Source: Actinobacteria bacterium OK074 (GTDB lineage: Bacteria > Actinomycetota > Actinomycetes > Streptomycetales > Streptomycetaceae). Taken from it: 64,000 nt of DNA. The DNA lies in assembly GCA_001298575.1 (NCBI GenBank), contig LJCV01000258.1:1-64000 (forward strand), in the 5' to 3' direction. Of the stretch, positions 59,952 through 64,000 are shown piece by piece (the stretch's first letter is position 1; every line of letters starts with the position of its first letter). The translations under genes and the position numbers were made by a program. A model generated the notes under the pieces. It saw only the letters and a list, made by a program, of their open reading frames with translations, was not told the DNA's origin and did no database searches.

Positions 59952-62900
59952 ATGGGACAAGAGGGGGAACGCCGGGCGGAAACGGACGGCGAGCGGCCGG
60001 TCTCCGCGGAGGGCGACACCGCGATGGCGGCGGTGGCGGGGGACGGCGGCGCGGAGGTGCAGGCGGGGACGATTGGGACCCTGAACGTGCACCTGCCTTC
60101 GATTCCGGGGCCGATTCCGGGGCCGGGGCCGGGGTCGGGGTCGGAACCGCCCGCGCTGTCCCCGGCGGACCTGGCCGAAGCCCTACGGCACTACGCGACC
60201 CGGGTTCGCGAGTGCTACGGCGGCCTCGACCTGGAGGTCCTGATCCCCCTGGAGGAGGGGGAGCACCCGGCGGTCGCCCTGAACGAGGTGTTCGTCCCAC
60301 CGAGCGTGCGCGCGGACCCGCCGCCGGTCGAACTGCCGCGTGACATAAGGCAGTTGCTCGTCGACTCGGGCGACTGGCCGTCCAGCCTGCCGCCGGGCCT
60401 GGAGCGGGAGGCCCTGGAGCGCGCCCGCCAGGCGTACGCGGAGCGTCCCGCTCGTGACGTGCTGGAACTCCTCGCCGACCCGGCCGCCGACCGGATCGTG
60501 CTGCTGGGGGATCCCGGAGCGGGGAAGTCGACGTTGGCGCGGCACTTGGCGTTGGCGCTGACGACGGAGGGGCTCGCCCCCGGCGATCCGTTGGGCGGGC
60601 TGGCGGGCCGGGTGCCGTTCGTCGTGGAGTTGCGGGAGTACGCGGCGGGGTCCTGGCGGGACCAGACGTTCGAGGATTTCTTCGCGTACCTGGCGATGAA
60701 AGGCATGGCGCCATCCGCCCGGGTCACGGAACACCTGCTGGCACAAGGCCGTGCCGTGGTCGTCTTCGACGGCCTCGACGAACTCTTCGACCCGGCGGCA
60801 CGCGAACAAGTCGCCCACCGCATCGCGGACTTCACGGCGCGGCACGTGGGGGTGGGGGTGCGGGTGGTGGTGACCTCGCGGGTCATCGGCTACCGGCGGG
60901 GTGTGCTCGAACGCGCGGCCTTCGAACATCACATGATCCAGGACCTCACGAAAGAGCAGATCGCGCAGTTCGCGAGGCAGTGGTACGCGACGGCGTACCC
61001 GCATGACGAGGAGCGCGCCCGACGGCTGTGCACGCGCGTGACGGACGCGGTTGCCCACTCCCGGCCGGTGGCCGAACTGGCGGGCAATCCGCTGCTGTTG
61101 ACGATCCTCGCCATCATCGGCCGGCGCCGCGATCTGCCTCGCGACCGCCAGGGCGTCTACCGCCATGCGATCGCCGTCCTGGTGGCCCACTGGGACGAGC
61201 ACGCGAAGCACTTGCGTGCGGCCGATGACGTGGAGGCGCTGTCGTATCTCGGGGACGAGGACCGGCATGAGCTGCTGCGGCTGGTCGCTCGACGGATGCA
61301 GGACGGGGCCGGGGGTATCGCGGGGAACCACATTCACCAGGGCGAACTGCTGGCCACGTTCAGGGAATACCTGTGCGAGCAGTACGAACTACCGGTCGCG
61401 CAGGCGGTTTCGGCCGCGCGGACGATGGTGCGGCAGTTCAGGGAACGGAACTTCATCCTGGCTCATTACGGGGGCGGGGTGTACGGGTTCGTGCACCGGG
61501 CGTTCCTGGAGTACCTCGCGGCGGAGGACATCGACCGGCGGTACACCCGCTACCGGGAGTGGACCCAGGAGGAGTTGATCGAGGAGATCTTCGCGGGGCA
61601 TGCGGAGGATCCGGCCTGGCACGAGGTGTTGCTGTTGTTGGCGGGGCAGTTGGGGGAGCGGGAGGCCGGGGCCGCGATTGACCGGTTGTTGGAGATGCAT
61701 CGGCGTCGGGTACCGGACACATGGGGTGCGCCGTTGCTGCTGCTGAGTGTGCGGGCCTTGGCGGAGGTGCGCAGGATCGGTGTGCTGGCCTCGCAGAGCC
61801 GGGCTGTCGTGGACGGGATCATCGCCTTCTTGGAGGGGGCGTACGTCGGATCCGAATTCATTGTATCCAGCGATGGACTCCCGACAGCTCTGGCCGCTTT
61901 CCCACCTCATTGGAGCGGACGAAGCCGGATCCTGCGCTGGTACCACTTGCGAGTTCAGTTCAACGCTTTGGGGGTGGAGCCGGGGCCGGTCGCCTCCATT
62001 CTCTATCAAGGCTCCGAAGTGCCGCAGGCCATGGCGGCACACGCCCGCTCCATCCCCGCTCGCGCCGAAATGCTGAGGGTATTGGTGATGCGATGGGGAT
62101 CCGTGGAGAATATCCGTACGCTGGTCCGGTCTCGGGCGAGCGCGGATCCCAGTGACGCCGTCCGTAATGTCGCGTTGCATTTTCTGTCCGAAGGCAGGGG
62201 CCGCGGAAAACCCAAGGCGATCCGCGACCGTTCGGTTGCCGATTCCCTATCCGGGAAGCGGGCCTTGGCCCCGTCCGGCAAGGACGGTGACGGGAGTCCG
62301 GCGTGGACGCCGTTGACCGTCGAACTCGCGCTCTCGGCAGAGGACGAGGGGAAGCGGGCCGGTGCGGCGTCCGCGCTGAGTGAATGCTTCGACGACGCTG
62401 AGACGCGAACCCTGTTGTGTCGCCTCGCAGTCGAGGACCCGTCCGGTCTCGTGCGTTCGGTGGCGCTTCAGGAACTATTGCTCCTGTGCGGCGACGACGA
62501 ACACGTACAAGCGCTGCTGTGCAGCGAGGTGCTGGGGGACCCGGAGGAGCGTGCGCGGCGGGTGGCATTGGAGCTGATCGTTCAGGCGGGTGGGTGGGAA
62601 TTCGTGGGCCGCCTGAAGAATGGTGAGGCTGACACCTGGGAAATGGCTCGCCGTATCGCTGTGGATGATCCGCATGAAGGGATACGTTCAATGGCGTGCA
62701 ACGTGTTGTGGCGGATGGCGGCGCACCGTGCCGGGACCGAGGAGATTCTTCGCGACCGTGCTGTGGTGGACTCCAGCCGCGATGTCCGGCACACGGCCCT
62801 TCGCGGGCTGATATCCGCGAGAGGCGATGAGGCGGACACCTGGCAACTGGTCCGTAAACGTGTGGTCGAAGACCCTGACGAGGTCGTCCGGGGGAGCGCT

Positions 62901-63464
62901 TTGGCGCAATTGTGTCGCCACCGGAGCCATGAGACGGATGTCTGGGAGCTGGCATTCAACCACCTCGCGCAAGAGCCGAGCGACGTCGGCCGTGCCGAGG
63001 TGCTGCGGTTGTTGAGGTATTACAGCGGCGAGGAAGCGACCGTATGGGCTTTGCTCCACGAGAGCGCGTCCGCGGACAGGGCTGCCTCTGTTCGTATGGC
63101 GGCCCTGACGCTGTTGGCCACGGGCAACAGTGAAAATCCCGTCACCCGGAACGTGATCCGGAACCGGGCCACGTCCGATCCCGATCACAGAGTCCGAGTC
63201 GAGGCGCTGCGCTGGTGGGCCGTCCACGAGCCGGACGAAACCGGCGCCGAACTCCTGCGGGACCGAGCCGTCGCCGACCCCGACCCACAGCCACGGATCG
63301 CCGCACTCCAGTCCCTGGCCTTCGGCTGGCCCGCCCACCTCCCAACGCTGCCGCTGCTCCGGGAACGGGCCGACACCGACGAGGACGAGGACGTACGGAA
63401 CGAAGCCGTACGAGCCCTCGCCGCAGCCGAAGCGCTCGCGCCCCTGGCCGACCAACTCCCTTGA
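59952..63464 (+). CDS. NACHT NTPase with HEAT-repeat C-terminus (bacterial NLR)
   Basis: 1170 residues. Residues 35-49 (EVQAGTIGTLNVHLP) form a short beta-type motif before a Pro/Gly linker, resembling motifs at the N-terminus of other bacterial NLRs. The NACHT NTPase has Walker A GDPGAGKST (186-194), Walker B VVVFDGLDEL (269-278), VTSR sensor 1 and LAGNPLLLTILAI. The following FVHRAFLEYLAAEDI is the usual NACHT winged-helix end. From ~780 to the end are HEAT-like ~35-residue repeats. Bacterial NACHT proteins of this type defend against phages. No partner gene is adjacent downstream. Leaderless start at 59952 is likely; an ATG at 60024 is the alternative. Confidence 0.85.
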   Translation: MGQEGERRAETDGERPVSAEGDTAMAAVAGDGGAEVQAGTIGTLNVHLPSIPGPIPGPGPGSGSEPPALSPADLAEALRHYATRVRECYGGLDLEVLIPLEEGEHPAVALNEVFVPPSVRADPPPVELPRDIRQLLVDSGDWPSSLPPGLEREALERARQAYAERPARDVLELLADPAADRIVLLGDPGAGKSTLARHLALALTTEGLAPGDPLGGLAGRVPFVVELREYAAGSWRDQTFEDFFAYLAMKGMAPSARVTEHLLAQGRAVVVFDGLDELFDPAAREQVAHRIADFTARHVGVGVRVVVTSRVIGYRRGVLERAAFEHHMIQDLTKEQIAQFARQWYATAYPHDEERARRLCTRVTDAVAHSRPVAELAGNPLLLTILAIIGRRRDLPRDRQGVYRHAIAVLVAHWDEHAKHLRAADDVEALSYLGDEDRHELLRLVARRMQDGAGGIAGNHIHQGELLATFREYLCEQYELPVAQAVSAARTMVRQFRERNFILAHYGGGVYGFVHRAFLEYLAAEDIDRRYTRYREWTQEELIEEIFAGHAEDPAWHEVLLLLAGQLGEREAGAAIDRLLEMHRRRVPDTWGAPLLLLSVRALAEVRRIGVLASQSRAVVDGIIAFLEGAYVGSEFIVSSDGLPTALAAFPPHWSGRSRILRWYHLRVQFNALGVEPGPVASILYQGSEVPQAMAAHARSIPARAEMLRVLVMRWGSVENIRTLVRSRASADPSDAVRNVALHFLSEGRGRGKPKAIRDRSVADSLSGKRALAPSGKDGDGSPAWTPLTVELALSAEDEGKRAGAASALSECFDDAETRTLLCRLAVEDPSGLVRSVALQELLLLCGDDEHVQALLCSEVLGDPEERARRVALELIVQAGGWEFVGRLKNGEADTWEMARRIAVDDPHEGIRSMACNVLWRMAAHRAGTEEILRDRAVVDSSRDVRHTALRGLISARGDEADTWQLVRKRVVEDPDEVVRGSALAQLCRHRSHETDVWELAFNHLAQEPSDVGRAEVLRLLRYYSGEEATVWALLHESASADRAASVRMAALTLLATGNSENPVTRNVIRNRATSDPDHRVRVEALRWWAVHEPDETGAELLRDRAVADPDPQPRIAALQSLAFGWPAHLPTLPLLRERADTDEDEDVRNEAVRALAAAEALAPLADQLP

Positions 63465-63601
63465 CAGGAAGGTCGATCAGGCGCCCGCGTCGCGAGACGG
63501 CTCGCCGAGGCTCAACTCGCCTCCTGGGGCGTCCCGTACGTGCCGACGAACGTCACCGCGCACCCGGCAAGACAGTGTGGGCCGAACTCCCGCTCCGCTG
63601 A
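63465..63601 (+). pseudogene. Decayed HATPase-type gene remnant
   Basis: One frame reads ARRLAEAQLASWGVPY, as in the first helix of RsbW-like Streptomyces HATPases; another reads GKTVWAELPLR then stop, which resembles the last strand of the same family. The intervening ~80 residues, including the N and G boxes, are missing, and the two pieces are in different frames. No start codon or ribosome site. It directly follows the NACHT stop. Confidence 0.55.
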
Positions 63602-63623
63602 GCCGAGTTGTGCCCGCCCCGGC

Positions 63624-64000
63624 TCACTCCCCCCGCAACGCCTCGAACGCCCTGTCCAGCAACGCGTCCAGGTCCGCCCGCCCCTCCGACCGAGTCCACT
63701 GCTCCACCGCGATGTTGAGGCACTCCACCGCCGCCGCCGCGCGGACCAGCGTACGCACCGGCGGCACGGCGGACGCGGGCTCTCCGGCCCGTTCGGCCAG
63801 GGCGCGGGCCAGGGCGTCGCGCCAGCGGACCTGCTTCTCGCGGCGGCCGGCCGCGAGTGCGGGGGTCTCCTCCAGGAGGCGGGCGAGGGGGAGGACGTCC
63901 TCCGGGGCCTGGCGGAAGGGGCCGAGGTTCAGCCGCATCGCGTGGCGCAGCGCCGCCCACTCGTCCTCGGCCGGCGGCCAGGACCGTACGGCGTCGGCGG
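63624..64000 (-). CDS. TetR-type regulator, 5' end outside the window
   Basis: A C-terminal fragment of at least 125 residues, open to the window edge. Sequence such as EWAALRHAMRLNLGPFRQAPEDVLPLARLLEETPALAAGRREKQVRWRDALARALAERAG and VRAAAAVECLNIAVEQWTRSEGRADLDALLDRAFEALRGE fits the C-terminal domain of TetR/AcrR regulators of the MftR-like group. The HTH is not in the window. Convergent with the NACHT gene remnant. Confidence 0.7.
   Translation of the reverse strand, partial: ADAVRSWPPAEDEWAALRHAMRLNLGPFRQAPEDVLPLARLLEETPALAAGRREKQVRWRDALARALAERAGEPASAVPPVRTLVRAAAAVECLNIAVEQWTRSEGRADLDALLDRAFEALRGE

Noticed and set aside
1-64000. tRNA, rRNA, riboswitch, transposase, integrase or replication origin
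   Set aside because: Looked for on both strands; no cloverleaf-like gene, conserved riboswitch core, DDE/tyrosine recombinase signature or DnaA-box cluster was recognised. A covariance-model scan would settle this.

Overview
The window is chromosomal DNA of a Streptomyces-type actinomycete. The evidence is very high GC with G/C-rich third codon positions, many GTG starts, 4-nt ATGA/GTGA gene overlaps, purine-rich Shine-Dalgarno sites, several leaderless starts, DUF397/XRE pairs, and gene sets familiar from Streptomyces (haem, cytochrome c maturation, futalosine menaquinone genes). No rRNA, tRNA, CRISPR array, transposase or integrase was recognised. The first ~45 bases are an almost pure G run and look like a contig edge.

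Layout. 0.2-6.6 kb: a 16-bp repeat array, an alpha-oxoamine-synthase-like PLP enzyme, a nitrate/sulfonate-type ABC transporter without a binding protein, and a DUF475/TerC-like membrane protein. 6.6-15.9 kb: a conserved hypothetical, hemL, a histidine phosphatase, a Tat lipoprotein with a deacetylase-like domain, then resA-resB-ccsB (cytochrome c maturation; ccdA is not between resA and resB) and a eukaryote-type cyclophilin. 15.9-19.9 kb: a P-loop ATPase translationally coupled to a membrane-anchored periplasmic-binding-fold protein. 20.3-23.2 kb: a PucR regulator divergent from a yeast-type cytosine deaminase and a 2OG-Fe(II) oxygenase. 23.5-29.6 kb: two P450s, a Ser/Thr kinase with a LamG-like ectodomain, and an NCS1 (cytosine-type) permease.

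29.8-36.5 kb is an accessory/regulatory island. It holds a DUF6879 pair, a two-gene module (small helical protein plus STAND/TPR NLR) sharing a short motif at C- and N-terminus respectively, an XRE/DUF397 pair, and a tightly overlapping operon of a short leader ORF, a HATPase, two small proteins and an HTH protein. 36.5-42.0 kb: menaquinone (futalosine route) genes mqnL, mqnP, mqnM, an Lrp regulator and mqnE, followed by a 15-copy 9-bp repeat that includes the mqnE stop codon. 42-49 kb: GNAT, DUF4229 and TetR genes, then a four-gene operon of a secreted, membrane-anchored protein with a zinc-deaminase-like motif, two small membrane proteins and a PrsW-type intramembrane protease. 49-52.4 kb: surface-glycan-like genes (sulfotransferase, polysialyltransferase-like, DUF6716). 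52.6-59.7 kb: MaoC dehydratase, long-chain acyl-CoA ligase, NmrA-like reductase with divergent TetR, and small membrane and secreted proteins. 59.9-64 kb: a large NACHT-HEAT protein, a decayed HATPase remnant and a TetR-type gene cut by the window end.

The best candidates for undescribed biology are the Bell-like/NLR pair at 30.9-33.4 kb (probable amyloid-motif cell-death signalling, with direct repeats upstream and a TTA codon), the deaminase-like/PrsW operon at 44.2-48.9 kb, the ATPase/anchored ligand-binding pair at 15.9-19.7 kb, and the overlapping small-gene operon at 34.9-36.5 kb. All functions are read from sequence and family knowledge; no database search was run.
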